Assembly: GCF_016907355.1 (NCBI RefSeq)
Contig: NZ_JAFBBW010000001.1
Span: forward strand, 744,001 to 808,000
Direction of reading: 5' to 3'
DNA length: 64,000 nucleotides
Source: Agromyces aurantiacus
Lineage (GTDB): Bacteria > Actinomycetota > Actinomycetes > Actinomycetales > Microbacteriaceae
This document shows, one piece after another, positions 18,842 through 28,048 of the stretch (the stretch's first letter is position 1; every line of letters begins with the position of its first letter). The position numbers and the translations under genes were made by a program. The notes beneath the pieces were generated by a model that made no database searches, had not been told where the DNA came from, and saw nothing but the letters and a program-made list of their open reading frames with translations.

Positions 18842-19288
18842 ATGTCAACCAGGGCCGAGGTGACCGAGCGCATCATGGGGCTGCTGCAGCTCGTGATCGC
18901 GTCGTCCGTCATGACGAACGAGCGCATCGCGCGCTCGATCGGGCTGAACGTCGTCGATCTCCAGGCGCTCGGCTTCATCGCCCGCCACGGCGCCCCGATG
19001 ACGGCCGGGGAGATCAGCCGGGTGACGGAGCTGCCGACGAGCACCACGACGCGCGTGCTTGACCGCCTCGAGAAGCAGGGCCTCATCGTTCGCTCGGCCG
19101 ATCCGGCCGATCGTCGTCGGGTCGTCGTGCAGCTCCGGCCCGGCGCGCTCCCCGGCACGGGCCGCGGCGGGGAGGGCGACCCCTACGCCGGAATCGTCGA
19201 TGGCATGGCGCGCGTGCACGAACGCTTCACGGTCGACGAGCTCGAGGTGGTCGCGCGCTATCTCGATGCCATCAAGGACGTGCGCTGA
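18842..19288 (+). CDS. MarR-family transcriptional regulator
   Basis: A 148-residue dimeric winged-helix repressor. The recognition region (MTAGEISRVTELPTSTTTR) and wing (SADPADRRRVVVQL) are typical of MarR, flanked by N- and C-terminal dimerisation helices. AGGAGG lies 11 nt before ATG 18842. It is transcribed divergently from the DHA2 exporter, which it probably represses together with itself through the shared inverted repeats; the inducing ligand would relieve this. The gene lies just upstream of menA but is probably unrelated to it. Confidence 0.88.
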   Translation: MSTRAEVTERIMGLLQLVIASSVMTNERIARSIGLNVVDLQALGFIARHGAPMTAGEISRVTELPTSTTTRVLDRLEKQGLIVRSADPADRRRVVVQLRPGALPGTGRGGEGDPYAGIVDGMARVHERFTVDELEVVARYLDAIKDVR

Positions 19289-19381
19289 GCGGGCCGTCCG
19301 ACCCAGCGGACCGCGGGGACGCATGGCGGATCCATAGGGACTGCCGAGCGGGCGCCGAGGTGCGATCGGGCCCGTCCGCAA

Positions 19382-19387
19382 TACGAT
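19382..19387 (+). promoter_or_regulatory. Leaderless -10 box of menA
   Basis: TACGAT, then 7 nt, then the GTG start of menA. No ribosome binding site is present. Confidence 0.55.
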
Positions 19388-19394
19388 GTGACCC

Positions 19395-20405
19395 GTGGCC
19401 CGCCCGAGACCCCAGCGCATGACCCCGCCCGCCAAGCCCGCCGCGAAGTCGCGCTCGCGCACGAACGGCCGTTCGGGCAATCCCGCCAGGGCCGCCGCCG
19501 CGCCCGTCGCGCACCGCGGCCCGATCACCTGGCGCGACTGGGTGGGCGGCGCGCGCCTGCGCACACTGCCGCTCGCGATCGCCCCCGTCGCGCTCGGCAC
19601 GGGCGCCGGCGTCGTCGCGGCCTCGTACCTCGACGAGCCGTTCCATCCGTGGCGCTTCGCGCTGGCCCTGACCGTCGCGCTCGCGCTGCAGATCGGCGTG
19701 AACTACGCGAACGACTACTCCGACGGCATCCGCGGCACCGACGCCCACCGGGTCGGGCCCGCGCGCCTGACCGGGTCGGGCCTCGTGCCGCCCAGGCGCG
19801 TGCTCGCGGTCGCGCTGACCTTCTTCGGCATCGCGGCGGTCGCTGGCCTCGCGCTCGTCGTCATCACGCAGCAGTGGTGGTTGCTCGCCGTCGGCGCGGC
19901 CGCGATCGTCGCCGCCTGGTTCTACACGGGTGGGAAGCGGCCATACGGTTACGCCGGCCTCGGCGAGCTGTTCGTCTTCGTCTTCTTCGGCATCGTCGCG
20001 ACCGCCGGTTCCGCCTACGTGCAGGCGCTCACCGTGAACCTCGAGGCGTGGACCGGCGGCGCGGGCGTCGGGCTCATCGCCTGCGCGGTGCTCATGGCGA
20101 ACAACCTGCGCGACCTCGACCAGGACCGCGCCGCGGGCAAGCGCACGCTCTCGGTGCGCGTCGGACCGCTCTGGTCGCGCATCCTCTTCGCGGTCTTCAT
20201 GCTGGCGCCGTTCGCGGTCGTGGTGTTCTGGGCGTTCCTGTACCCGCCCGCCTGGCTGGTCCTCTTCGCCCTGCTCGCCGCGATCCCGGCATGCATCATC
20301 GTCGGGTGGTCGCGCACGCCGCGCGAGCTCATCACGGCGCTCCAGCTCGCGAGCCTCACGGCGCTCGCCTTCGGCGTGGGGCTGGGGCTCGCCTTCGCCC
20401 TCTGA
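19395..20405 (+). CDS. menA: 1,4-Dihydroxy-2-naphthoate polyprenyltransferase
   Basis: Membrane UbiA-family prenyltransferase that joins 1,4-dihydroxy-2-naphthoate to the polyprenyl chain, giving demethylmenaquinone. The 336-residue protein begins with a basic cytoplasmic extension and has about eight to nine hydrophobic helices. The first Asp-rich motif is NDYSDGIRGTD and the second is NLRDLDQDRAAGKRTL, both intact. GTG 19395 is chosen because TACGAT lies 7 nt upstream and the downstream ATG lacks a ribosome binding site. It stands alone between marR and the converging DUF4229 gene, with a family C repeat just after it. Confidence 0.94.
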   Translation: MARPRPQRMTPPAKPAAKSRSRTNGRSGNPARAAAAPVAHRGPITWRDWVGGARLRTLPLAIAPVALGTGAGVVAASYLDEPFHPWRFALALTVALALQIGVNYANDYSDGIRGTDAHRVGPARLTGSGLVPPRRVLAVALTFFGIAAVAGLALVVITQQWWLLAVGAAAIVAAWFYTGGKRPYGYAGLGELFVFVFFGIVATAGSAYVQALTVNLEAWTGGAGVGLIACAVLMANNLRDLDQDRAAGKRTLSVRVGPLWSRILFAVFMLAPFAVVVFWAFLYPPAWLVLFALLAAIPACIIVGWSRTPRELITALQLASLTALAFGVGLGLAFAL

Positions 20406-20470
20406 CGGGTCGGGCCTCCGGCGTCGCGTCGGCATGGTGCGTCGCCTTCCAGATGCGTCGTGTCGACACG

Positions 20471-20500
20471 GCCTCATATGAGGCAACGCTCACATGAGCC
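20471..20500. repeat. Family C element downstream of menA
   Basis: GCCTCATATGAGGC (20471-20484) is a perfect 14-bp palindrome, followed by AACGCTCACATGAGCC. It is the third copy of the element pair found at 12708-12840 and lies 66 nt after the menA stop codon. Confidence 0.65.
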
Positions 20501-20565
20501 TGCTCGAACGACGCTCCCGCTGGCCAAGAGATGAGGGCGGGCGATCGGATGCCGCGCCGCGCCGT

Positions 20566-20847
20566 CTATTCGGCCGGCCGGTGCTCCGACGCGTCGACCG
20601 CGGCATCCTCGACCTCGTCGTCCTCGCGGACGACGGGCGTCTCGCGGTGGCGGGCCGCGTACAGGTCGCTCGCGAACTGCTCGCGCTGACGGCGCAGGAA
20701 CAGCAGCGACGCGCTGAACCCGAAGAGGGCGGCGACGAGGACCGAGATCCACGGGGTGACGCCCGCGACCAGCAGCACGACGAGCGGCGCGACGAACAGC
20801 AGCACGCGCAGCAGCGTGTAGCGGAGCCAGACGGGGACGGACTTCAC
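20566..20847 (-). CDS. DUF4229 small membrane protein
   Basis: A 93-residue actinobacterial protein of unknown function: two hydrophobic helices (about 11-28 and 31-51) and a charged, acidic C-terminal tail rich in Glu/Asp. The pattern (VPVWLRYTLLR start, FLRRQREQFASDL after the second helix) matches the DUF4229 family, often encoded beside menaquinone genes. The GTG start lies 6 nt after a TACACT box, with no ribosome binding site. It is divergent from the PLDc_N-type gene. Confidence 0.8.
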   Translation of the reverse strand: MKSVPVWLRYTLLRVLLFVAPLVVLLVAGVTPWISVLVAALFGFSASLLFLRRQREQFASDLYAARHRETPVVREDDEVEDAAVDASEHRPAE

Positions 20848-20853
20848 GCGATC

Positions 20854-20859
20854 AGTGTA
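20854..20859 (-). promoter_or_regulatory. Leaderless -10 box of the DUF4229 gene
   Basis: TACACT on the minus strand, 6 nt from the GTG start. Confidence 0.5.
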
Positions 20860-20909
20860 GGCGCCGGAGTCTGGGTGGTCGCTCCCAGCCGACTGTGACG
20901 CAGCGCGCG

Positions 20910-20915
20910 TAGGAT
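20910..20915 (+). promoter_or_regulatory. Leaderless -10 box of the PLDc_N-menD unit
   Basis: TAGGAT with 6 nt to the ATG of the PLDc_N-type gene; it would drive that gene and the overlapping menD. Confidence 0.55.
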
Positions 20916-20921
20916 CGGTGC

Positions 20922-21359
20922 ATGGTCCGCCTCTGGGTGATCCTCGGCGTCGCCGCCGTGGTCTTCACGATCTACGCGGCGGTCGATTGCGCACTCTTCG
21001 ACCGCTCCCGCATCCGCGGTCTGCCGCGCGGCTGGTGGATCGTCGTCATCCTCGTGGTGCCGATCATCGGCGGGCTGCTCTGGTTCCTCGTGGGCCGCGG
21101 TCGTGCCGTCCGCGTCGGCCGCGTCTTCCCGCACTCCGCCGCGCCCGACGACGATCCCGAGTTCCTGCGGCGCCTGCGCGTCGACGCCGAGCACCAGGAG
21201 CGGATCCGACGCCTCGAGCAGGAGCTCGCCGAGCTCGACGACGACACGCCCCCGTCGCGGGCCCGCCCCGACGACGCGCTCGGCAGCGACCGCCGTCGCA
21301 ACGAGGGCGGCACCGACACTCCGGGAGAGCCGGGCCCGTCGGGCCGGCCGAATGCGTGA
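20922..21359 (+). CDS. PLDc_N-domain small membrane protein
   Basis: A 145-residue protein with two N-terminal membrane helices (about 5-20 and 40-57) in the pattern of the phospholipase D N-terminal (PLDc_N) domain, including [20 protein letters not shown] between them. A highly charged cytoplasmic tail follows, with a likely coiled segment ([19 protein letters not shown]). There is no HKD catalytic motif, so it is not a phospholipase. Its last 8 nt overlap the start of menD, so the two are translationally coupled. The function of this widespread actinobacterial gene is unknown. Confidence 0.82.
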   Translation: MVRLWVILGVAAVVFTIYAAVDCALFDRSRIRGLPRGWWIVVILVVPIIGGLLWFLVGRGRAVRVGRVFPHSAAPDDDPEFLRRLRVDAEHQERIRRLEQELAELDDDTPPSRARPDDALGSDRRRNEGGTDTPGEPGPSGRPNA

Positions 21360-23226
21360 GGCCCCCGCGGTCGCGAGCCCCGCGACCGCGTCGTCGTTCG
21401 CGCTGCTCTCCGAGCTCGTCCGCGCCGGCGTGACCGACGTCGTCGTCGCGCCCGGTTCCCGCTCCCAGGCGCTCGCGCTCGCCGCGGCCGAGCTCGAGCG
21501 GGTCGGCGCCGTCCGGTTGCACGTGCGCATCGACGAGCGGGGTGCGGGGTTCCTCGCGCTGGGCCTCGCGGTCGAGTCCGGCCGTCCGGCCGTGGTCGTG
21601 ACCACGTCGGGCACCGCGGTCGCGAACCTGCACCCGGCCGTGCTCGAGGCGCACCACGCGGGCGTCCCGATGATCCTCGCGACGGCCGACCGGCCGGCCG
21701 ACCTGCGCGGCATCCGGTCCAACCAGACGACGATGCAGCCCGGCATCTTCGCGGGCGCCGTGCGCCTCGAGCGCGACGTGCCGCCGCCCGAGGGGCGGGT
21801 GGGCGAGGCGGATGCCGCGGCGCGCCTGGCACGCGAGGCCGTGCGCGCGGCGCTCGGCATCGACGACGAGGGCCGCCTCATCCCGCACCCCGGACCCGGA
21901 CCCGTGCACCTCAACCTGCAGCTCCGCGAGCCGCTGTCGTCGGCTGCCGAGCTCGACCCCGCCGATGTGCCCCGAGCGGATGCCCGGGCCCCCGCGGCGC
22001 GCGAGGCCGCCGCCGCAGCGACCGACGTCCCCGTCGCGCACCTGGCACACGGATCGCGCACGATCGTCATCGCGGGCGCCGGAGCCGGGCCCGCGGCCGA
22101 GGAACTCGCCCGCACCGCGGGCTGGCCCCTGCTCGCCGAGGTGACGAGCGGCGCGCGCTTCGGCCCGAACCTCGTGGTCGCGTACCGCGAGCTCCTGCGT
22201 GAGCCCGGGTTCGGCGATCACGTCGAGCGCGCGATCGTGTTCGGGCATCCCACGCTCTCGCGCGAGGTGCCCGCACTCGTGCAGCGCGAGGGCGTCGAGG
22301 TCATCGCGGTCGCGCCATCCGGCATCGAATGGTTCAACCCCGGGCATGCCGTCGACCGGTTCGAGCGCGCGGTCGCGGCCGAGCCGCACGAGCCCGACGC
22401 CGAGGAACGCGCCTGGACCGGGCGGTGGGTGCGCGCGAGCCGCATGCTGCTCGACGAGGCTGCCGGCGAGGGCCCGACGGATGGCGCGCCGCTGCGCAGC
22501 GGCGTCGACGAGACCGGGCACGTGTCCGACTTCGCGGCGCAGCGCGAGTACCTGCGCGACCAGCTGGCGCGCATCCGCACGCCGGTCGACCGGCGCATGC
22601 TCGTCGAAGCCGTCTGGGCTGCGACGTGGCCGCACGACCGGCTCGTGTTCGGCGCCTCGCGCCTCATCCGCGATGCCGACCGGGCGGTGTCCGGCCGCCG
22701 CATCCCGGCGCACGCCAACCGCGGGCTCGCCGGCATCGACGGTACCGTCGCGACCGCGATCGGCATCGCGATCGCGAGCCAGTCGCCGGCGCCCGGTGCA
22801 TCGGCCGCCGCACCCGCGGCCGATACGGCGAGCGATTCGGGCGCCGCGGCCGCCGCCTCGTCCGCGGACGGCGTGGCATCAGCGCCCTCGGCGCGTGGCA
22901 CGACCCGCGCGCTCATCGGCGACCTCACGCTGCTGCACGATGTCGGCTCGCTCCTCATCGGCGAGGGCGAGGCGCGCCCGCGCGTGCTCGTGATCGTCGG
23001 CAACGACGGCGGCGGCACGATCTTCGACGCGCTCGAGGTCGCGGCGTCCGCGCCATCCGACGCCTTCGACCGCGTGCAGTTCACGCCCCAGCACGTGGAC
23101 CTCGCAGCCCTCGCCGCCGCCTACGGATGGGAGTACCGCCGCGCCGCGACGCGCGGCGAGCTCGACGAGGCGCTCGGCACCGCCGTCACCGGCCCCACCC
23201 TGCTCGAGGTCCCCCTCTCGCGCTGA
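21352..23226 (+). CDS. menD: SEPHCHC synthase
   Basis: Thiamine-diphosphate enzyme that condenses isochorismate and 2-oxoglutarate, the committed step of menaquinone synthesis. The 624-residue protein shows [10 protein letters not shown] near residue 40, [17 protein letters not shown] with the conserved Glu, [17 protein letters not shown], and the C-terminal cofactor site [12 protein letters not shown] with NDGGG. An Ala/Ser/Pro-rich stretch of about 35-40 residues (near 480-517) sits between [16 protein letters not shown] and GDLTLLHD, where most MenD proteins have only a short loop. ATG 21352 overlaps the end of the PLDc_N-type gene. An inverted repeat lies 29 nt past the stop codon. Confidence 0.94.
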   Translation: MREAPAVASPATASSFALLSELVRAGVTDVVVAPGSRSQALALAAAELERVGAVRLHVRIDERGAGFLALGLAVESGRPAVVVTTSGTAVANLHPAVLEAHHAGVPMILATADRPADLRGIRSNQTTMQPGIFAGAVRLERDVPPPEGRVGEADAAARLAREAVRAALGIDDEGRLIPHPGPGPVHLNLQLREPLSSAAELDPADVPRADARAPAAREAAAAATDVPVAHLAHGSRTIVIAGAGAGPAAEELARTAGWPLLAEVTSGARFGPNLVVAYRELLREPGFGDHVERAIVFGHPTLSREVPALVQREGVEVIAVAPSGIEWFNPGHAVDRFERAVAAEPHEPDAEERAWTGRWVRASRMLLDEAAGEGPTDGAPLRSGVDETGHVSDFAAQREYLRDQLARIRTPVDRRMLVEAVWAATWPHDRLVFGASRLIRDADRAVSGRRIPAHANRGLAGIDGTVATAIGIAIASQSPAPGASAAAPAADTASDSGAAAAASSADGVASAPSARGTTRALIGDLTLLHDVGSLLIGEGEARPRVLVIVGNDGGGTIFDALEVAASAPSDAFDRVQFTPQHVDLAALAAAYGWEYRRAATRGELDEALGTAVTGPTLLEVPLSR

Positions 23227-23254
23227 GCCACCCGGGGCGGCGCCGCACCCGCCC

Positions 23255-23336
23255 GCGCAATGCAGGTGCGCGCCCGGCGCGTCGCGCGACGCGCCGAGCC
23301 CGCGGCAGCGACACGCGCTCCGCACCTGCATTGCGC
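23255..23336. repeat. Nested inverted repeat downstream of menD (family E)
   Basis: Outer arms of 16 bp (GCGCAATGCAGGTGCG at 23255-23270, complement at 23321-23336) enclose 50 nt containing a perfect 20-bp palindrome (23276-23295, GGCGCGTCGC core). It could act as a terminator, but the nested form and long loop resemble the other inverted repeats of this window. Confidence 0.75.
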
Positions 23337-23434
23337 ACGTGGACGTGATGGTGAGCGCCACCCCTTGCCGCGGCATCCGTCGGGCGCCCAAGATGAAGTC
23401 CAGCGGCGGCCGACGCCGCGACGAGGGGAGTGAC

Positions 23435-24292
23435 GTGGGTCTCGAAACGTACTGGGCGACCGATCCGTCCGAAGTGCTGCGGGTCAGGCAGGGATTCCGG
23501 CTCGAGGAGGTCGAACCGCGCGGGACGCCGGGGTTCGCCGGCGGCAAGAAAGAGGCCGAGACGTCGCTCGCCGAGGGCGCCGCGATCTTCGCGGAGCAGC
23601 AGGAGATGCTCTTCGCGGGCAACCAGATGGGCGACGACCCGCGTCGCATCCTGCTCGTGCTGCAGGCGATGGACACGGCCGGCAAGGGCGGCATCGTCAA
23701 GCACGTGATGAGCGCGGTCAACCCGCAGGGCGTGCAGTACGCGGCGTTCAAGCAGCCCACCGAGGAGGAGCTCGAGCACGACTTCCTCTGGCGCATCCGC
23801 AAGGAGCTGCCGGGTGGGGGCATGGTCGGGGTGTTCGACCGCTCGCACTACGAGGACGTGCTCATCGCGAAGGTGCGCGAGCTCGCGCCGCCCGAGGAGA
23901 TCGAGCGGCGCTACGACGCGATCAACGAGTTCGAGGCCGAGCTCGCGGCATCCGGCACGACCATCATCAAGGTCATGCTGCACATCTCGATGGACGAGCA
24001 GAAGCAACGGCTGCTCAAGCGACTCAAGCGGCGCGACAAGCACTGGAAGTTCAGCCCCGGCGACATCGACGAGCGCATGCTCGCGCCCCGGTACCGCGAG
24101 GCGTACCAGGTCGTCTTCGACCGCACCACGACCCCGCACGCGCCCTGGTACGTGGTGCCCGCCGACCGCAAGTGGTACGCGCGGCTCGCGGTGCAGCACC
24201 TGCTCATCGAGGCGCTCGAGGCGATGCGGCTCGACTGGCCGGTCGCCGACTTCGACGTCGAGGAGCAGAAGCAGCGGCTGATGGTGAGCTGA
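23435..24292 (+). CDS. ppk2: Polyphosphate kinase 2 family protein
   Basis: A 285-residue PPK2-type phosphotransferase, which uses polyphosphate to phosphorylate nucleoside mono- or diphosphates. The Walker A-like MDTAGKGGIVKHVM (about 85), the FDRSHYEDVLIAKV segment containing the Walker B aspartate, and the lid KRRDKHWKFSPGD are all present. GTG 23435 follows GGGGAG closely and gives a start (VGLETYWATDP) that looks conserved; ATG starts at 23339 and 23393 are less likely. It is a single gene between menD and menF. The exact nucleotide preference cannot be read from the sequence. Confidence 0.88.
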   Translation: MGLETYWATDPSEVLRVRQGFRLEEVEPRGTPGFAGGKKEAETSLAEGAAIFAEQQEMLFAGNQMGDDPRRILLVLQAMDTAGKGGIVKHVMSAVNPQGVQYAAFKQPTEEELEHDFLWRIRKELPGGGMVGVFDRSHYEDVLIAKVRELAPPEEIERRYDAINEFEAELAASGTTIIKVMLHISMDEQKQRLLKRLKRRDKHWKFSPGDIDERMLAPRYREAYQVVFDRTTTPHAPWYVVPADRKWYARLAVQHLLIEALEAMRLDWPVADFDVEEQKQRLMVS

Positions 24293-24319
24293 GCGCCCGC
24301 CGGCGACGTTCGGCGGGGC

Positions 24320-25624
24320 CTACGGGATCGGCGGCGAGGGGGGCGGCGCCCCGAACGCCTCGACGATCGGCCGGAACTTCATGTCGGTCTCGGCGAGCTC
24401 GCTCGCGGGAGCCGAATCGTGCACGATGCCGCAACCGGCATATGCCCGCACCGTGCCATCCGGAGTCACCTGCGCGCAGCGCAGCGCGATCGCCCACTCG
24501 CCGTCGCCGTCGGCGTCGATCCAGCCGACCGGCCCGGCGTAACGGCCGCGGTCGAAGCCCTCGAGCTCGGCGATCGCGCACAGCGCGACTTCCCGCGGCG
24601 TGCCCGCGACGGCGGCCGTGGGGTGCACGGCGGCGACCAGGTCGAGCGAGCTCGAGCCGTCGCCGAGCGTGCCCTTGAGGTCGGTCGCGAGGTGCCAGAG
24701 GTTGGGCAGCTGGAGCGTGAACGGCTCGGGGCTCGCGTCGAGGCGCGCGGTGTGCGGCGCGAGCGTGGCGACGGCGCTCTCGACGGCGAGCGCGTGCTCG
24801 GCGAGGTCCTTGTGCGAGCTCGCGAGGCGCGTGGCCTGCAGGCGATCGGATGCCGCGTCGCGACCGCGCGAGGCCGTGCCGGCCAGCACGCGCGCCGAGA
24901 CCGTGCCGTGGTCGACGCGCACGAGCGTCTCGGGGCTCGCGCCGATGAGGCCGTCGACCGCGAACACCCACGTGTCGGGGTAGTCGTCGGCGAGCTTGGC
25001 GAGGGCCGCGCGCAGGCCCGCATCCTCGCTGAGGGTGCCGACGATCTCGCGGGCGAGCACGACCTTCTCGAACAGGCCGGCGTCGATGCGACCGACGGCC
25101 TCCTCGACGGCGCTCATGTACGACTCGGGTGGCAGCGCACCGGGCTCGAACCGTACGCGCGGCACGTCGCGCTTGGGCGCCGGCTCGGGCAGCTCGACCG
25201 GCGCGGCGGGGCGGGCGGATGACGCGTCGACGAGTTCGATCCGCGTGACCCAGGCACGACCGTCGCGACGGCCGAGCACGATCTCGGGCACCACGAGCAC
25301 GCTCGTCGCGGCGGACTCGTCGGCGAACGTGATCGCGCCGAACGCGACGAGGCCGCTGCCCGGCAGCCCCACGCGGTCGTCGACGTCGGCCGCGGCGGCG
25401 AGGCGACGCCATCCGTCGGCCGCCCGCTCGATGCGGTCGGGTCCGGCGGTCTCGATGCGCAGCACCTCGCCCAGGCCGATCATGCCCTCGCCGCGGCGCA
25501 TCCAGAGCAGCGGATGCCGCGGGTCCAGGCGCGGCACGAGCGGCGCCGTCTCATCGACCGGAACGGTCCGGACGCGCAGCTTCGTGTCGGCGGCCGGCGG
25601 CGCCGCGGCTTCCGTTCGCGTCAC
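24320..25624 (-). CDS. menF: Isochorismate synthase
   Basis: Converts chorismate to isochorismate, the first step of menaquinone synthesis. The 434-residue chorismate-binding-family protein has GLFEKVVLAREI (with the catalytic Lys), IGASPETLVRV, the AGTASRG segment, HPTAAVAGTPRE and the C-terminal YAGCGIV plus DMKFRPI motifs. GTG 25624 is 6 nt from a TAGGCT box and has no ribosome binding site. An entC-type role in siderophore synthesis is formally possible, but every other men gene lies nearby. It ends 27 nt from ppk2, convergent. Confidence 0.92.
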   Translation of the reverse strand: MTRTEAAAPPAADTKLRVRTVPVDETAPLVPRLDPRHPLLWMRRGEGMIGLGEVLRIETAGPDRIERAADGWRRLAAAADVDDRVGLPGSGLVAFGAITFADESAATSVLVVPEIVLGRRDGRAWVTRIELVDASSARPAAPVELPEPAPKRDVPRVRFEPGALPPESYMSAVEEAVGRIDAGLFEKVVLAREIVGTLSEDAGLRAALAKLADDYPDTWVFAVDGLIGASPETLVRVDHGTVSARVLAGTASRGRDAASDRLQATRLASSHKDLAEHALAVESAVATLAPHTARLDASPEPFTLQLPNLWHLATDLKGTLGDGSSSLDLVAAVHPTAAVAGTPREVALCAIAELEGFDRGRYAGPVGWIDADGDGEWAIALRCAQVTPDGTVRAYAGCGIVHDSAPASELAETDMKFRPIVEAFGAPPPSPPIP

Positions 25625-25630
25625 CCCATC

Positions 25631-25636
25631 AGCCTA
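25631..25636 (-). promoter_or_regulatory. Leaderless -10 box of menF
   Basis: TAGGCT on the minus strand with 6 nt to the GTG start of menF. Confidence 0.55.
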
Positions 25637-25668
25637 CGCCGGGGCGCACGGGCGCCGCCGCGCACGGC

Positions 25669-25953
25669 TCACGCCGGGACGACGTCGACCCCGCGCCAGA
25701 ACGCGACGCGGTCGCGGATCTCCTCGGCCGCGGCCGACGGCTGGGGGTAGTACCAGGCGGCGTTCGGGTTGCGCTGCCCGTCGACCTCGACGTGGAAGTA
25801 GCTCGCGGTGCCCTTCCAGTGGCACACGCTGCGGTTGTCGCTGTCGGCGAAGAACTCGGGCCGGATCGCGTCGCGCGGGAAGTAGTGGTTGCCCTCGACG
25901 ACGACCGTGTCGTCGGACTCTGCGATGACCGTGCCGTTCCAGATGGCCTTCAT
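25669..25953 (-). CDS. DUF427 family protein
   Basis: A 94-residue protein of the DUF427 family. It shows the family pattern MKAIWNGTVIAES, EGNHYFP, VCHWKGTASYFHV and AAWYYPQPS. The family folds as a small beta-tent and has no established reaction. ATG 25953 is set by GGAGGAAAC just upstream. It lies upstream of menF on the same strand but has its own ribosome binding site, whereas menF has its own leaderless-type promoter, so co-transcription is not certain. Confidence 0.88.
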   Translation of the reverse strand: MKAIWNGTVIAESDDTVVVEGNHYFPRDAIRPEFFADSDNRSVCHWKGTASYFHVEVDGQRNPNAAWYYPQPSAAAEEIRDRVAFWRGVDVVPA

Positions 25954-26106
25954 GCCGTTTCCTCCGTTCGCGCGGCGGCAGGGTGCGCCGCATCCGTCAC
26001 CAGCAGCCAACGCGCTCTCCGAGCGGATCCATCCCATTGCATGGAATCTCACAGGGTTCCGGCAGGTGGCATCCGGGTTCACCGGCGGCGATCAGGCGCC
26101 GAAACC

Positions 26107-26112
26107 TAGACT
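26107..26112 (+). promoter_or_regulatory. Leaderless -10 box of menG
   Basis: TAGACT with 6 nt to the menG ATG and no ribosome binding site. Confidence 0.6.
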
Positions 26113-26118
26113 GGCAGC

Positions 26119-26832
26119 ATGACGCGCGCTGACCTCGGCAAGGACCCCCGTGACGTCTCGGCGATGTTCGACCGGGTCGCCGCGCGCTACGACCGCACCA
26201 ACACGGTGCTCTCGGTCGGCAATGCCGCGCTGTGGCGCGCCGCCACCACGCGAGCGGTCGGCGCGAAGCCGGGCGAGCGCGTGCTCGACGTCGCCGCCGG
26301 GACGGGAACCTCCAGCGCGAGCCTCGCGAAGTCGGGTGCCAGCATCGTCGCGGCCGACTTCTCGCCGGGCATGATCGAGGTCGGGCGACGCCGGCAGGCG
26401 ACCGTGCCGAACCTCGTGTTCGTCGAGGCCGACGCCATGGCGCTGCCCTTCGGCGACGCGGAGTTCGACGCCGTCACGATCTCGTTCGGCCTGCGGAACG
26501 TGAAGGACCCCAAGCAGGCGCTGCGCGAGTTCCTGCGCGTCACCAAGCCCGGCGGACGTCTCGTGGTGTGCGAGTTCTCGCACCCGCCGACCCGGGTGGT
26601 GCGTGCCGGCTACGACTTCTACCAGCGCGTCGTGATGCCGCCGCTGGTCAGGCTCTCGAGCTCGAACGACGACGCGTACGAGTACCTCAACGAGTCGATC
26701 AATGCTTGGCCCGACCAGCGCACGCTCGCCGCCTGGATCCGCGAGGCCGGGTGGACGGAGGTCGCGTGGCGCAACCTCACGGCCGGCATCGTCGCGCTGC
26801 ACCGGGCGCGCAAGCCGCTCGACGCCGAGTAG
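26119..26832 (+). CDS. menG: Demethylmenaquinone methyltransferase
   Basis: SAM-dependent C-methylation of demethylmenaquinone, the last step of menaquinone synthesis (UbiE/MenG family). The 237-residue protein begins with [17 protein letters not shown], has the SAM site [12 protein letters not shown], and the family motifs [19 protein letters not shown] and [18 protein letters not shown]. It is followed 67 nt later by the polyprenyl diphosphate synthase gene, which makes the side chain, and then by ferredoxin reductase. Confidence 0.95.
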   Translation: MTRADLGKDPRDVSAMFDRVAARYDRTNTVLSVGNAALWRAATTRAVGAKPGERVLDVAAGTGTSSASLAKSGASIVAADFSPGMIEVGRRRQATVPNLVFVEADAMALPFGDAEFDAVTISFGLRNVKDPKQALREFLRVTKPGGRLVVCEFSHPPTRVVRAGYDFYQRVVMPPLVRLSSSNDDAYEYLNESINAWPDQRTLAAWIREAGWTEVAWRNLTAGIVALHRARKPLDAE

Positions 26833-26886
26833 CGTCGGCGGGCGCGCATTCGACAAGCTCGCAGCATCCGCTCGGCTCGCTCTCGG

Positions 26887-26892
26887 TAGGCT
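26887..26892 (+). promoter_or_regulatory. Leaderless -10 box of the prenyl synthase gene
   Basis: TAGGCT with 7 nt to the GTG start; no ribosome binding site. Confidence 0.6.
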
Positions 26893-26899
26893 TGGCGCT

Positions 26900-28021
26900 G
26901 TGAATCCGAGCCATCCGGTCGTCCGCCGTGGGTCGACGCTCGCCGCCAACCTCGGCCTCAGCGAGCGCGTGTTCGCGTCCTCGGCCGACCGGGCGATGGC
27001 CCGGGCGATCGACGACGGGCTCGAGCGCGTTGAGTCGGGCCTGGTCGACGAGGTCCACTTCGCCGACAAGATCGCGGATGTCGCGGGCCGCTACCTGCTC
27101 GAGGCCGGCGGCAAGCGGGTGCGACCCATGCTGACCCTGCTCACCTCGCAGCTCGGCGACGGCATCACCGACGACGTGATCACCGCCGCGATGGCCATCG
27201 AGATCACGCACCTCGGCTCGCTCTACCACGACGACGTCATGGACGAGTCGGAGCGGCGCCGCGGCGTGCCGAGCGCGCAGACCGTGTGGGGCAACTCGGT
27301 CGCGATCCTCACCGGCGACCTGCTGTTCGCGCGCGCGAGCCAGCTCATGGCCAAGCTGGGGGAGCGCGCCATCCGCATGCAGGCCGACACCTTCGAGCGG
27401 CTCGTGCTCGGCCAGCTCAACGAGACCGTCGGGCCCGACGCCGACGAGGACCCGATCGACCACTACATCCAGGTACTCGCCGACAAGACCGGCTCGCTCA
27501 TCGCGGCGGCAGCGCAGTCGGGCATCGTGTTCTCCAACGCCGACCCCGCGCTCGAGGCGCCCATCGTCGCGTTCGGCGAGCGGATCGGCGTCGCGTTCCA
27601 GCTCATCGACGACGTCATCGACCTGTCGCCGCAGCCCGAGGAGACCGGCAAGGTCCCGGGCACCGACCTGCGTGCGGGCGTCGTCACGCTGCCGCTGCTG
27701 CGTCTCGAGGAACTCGCGAAGACGGATGCCGCGTCGGCCGACCTGCTCGAGCGGATCCGCCGCGACGTGCTCCCGACTCCGGCCGCCGACGCCGGCGATC
27801 CGCTCGACACCAACACGCTCGCCTCGCGCATCGTGCCCTCGCGCGCGACCATCGACGCGATCGTGGCCGAGCTCCGCGAGCACGAGGCGACGCGGTCCAC
27901 GCTCGCCGAGGCGCACCGCTGGGCGCGCGACGCCGTGGCCGCGCTCGCGCCCGTGCCCGAGGGCAGCGTGAAGAAGGCGCTGACGCGGTTCGCCGACACG
28001 ATCGTCGAACGGTCGAGCTGA
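26900..28021 (+). CDS. Long-chain polyprenyl diphosphate synthase
   Basis: Trans-prenyltransferase that elongates farnesyl diphosphate with isopentenyl diphosphate to the menaquinone side chain. The 373-residue protein holds both Asp-rich motifs (LYHDDVMDE and QLIDDVIDLS), the GGKRVRP site and a KTGSLIAAAAQSG helix lining the product tunnel. Chain length cannot be assigned from sequence alone. GTG 26900 (start VNPSHPVVRRG) is chosen by the TAGGCT box 7 nt upstream; the larger open frame has no supported earlier start. Confidence 0.92.
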   Translation: MNPSHPVVRRGSTLAANLGLSERVFASSADRAMARAIDDGLERVESGLVDEVHFADKIADVAGRYLLEAGGKRVRPMLTLLTSQLGDGITDDVITAAMAIEITHLGSLYHDDVMDESERRRGVPSAQTVWGNSVAILTGDLLFARASQLMAKLGERAIRMQADTFERLVLGQLNETVGPDADEDPIDHYIQVLADKTGSLIAAAAQSGIVFSNADPALEAPIVAFGERIGVAFQLIDDVIDLSPQPEETGKVPGTDLRAGVVTLPLLRLEELAKTDAASADLLERIRRDVLPTPAADAGDPLDTNTLASRIVPSRATIDAIVAELREHEATRSTLAEAHRWARDAVAALAPVPEGSVKKALTRFADTIVERSS

Positions 28022-28048
28022 GGCGATGACGACAGGAGGACACCACCG

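Noticed and set aside
20922..21359. Phospholipase D
   Set aside because: Only the N-terminal membrane domain pattern is present; both HKD catalytic motifs are absent.
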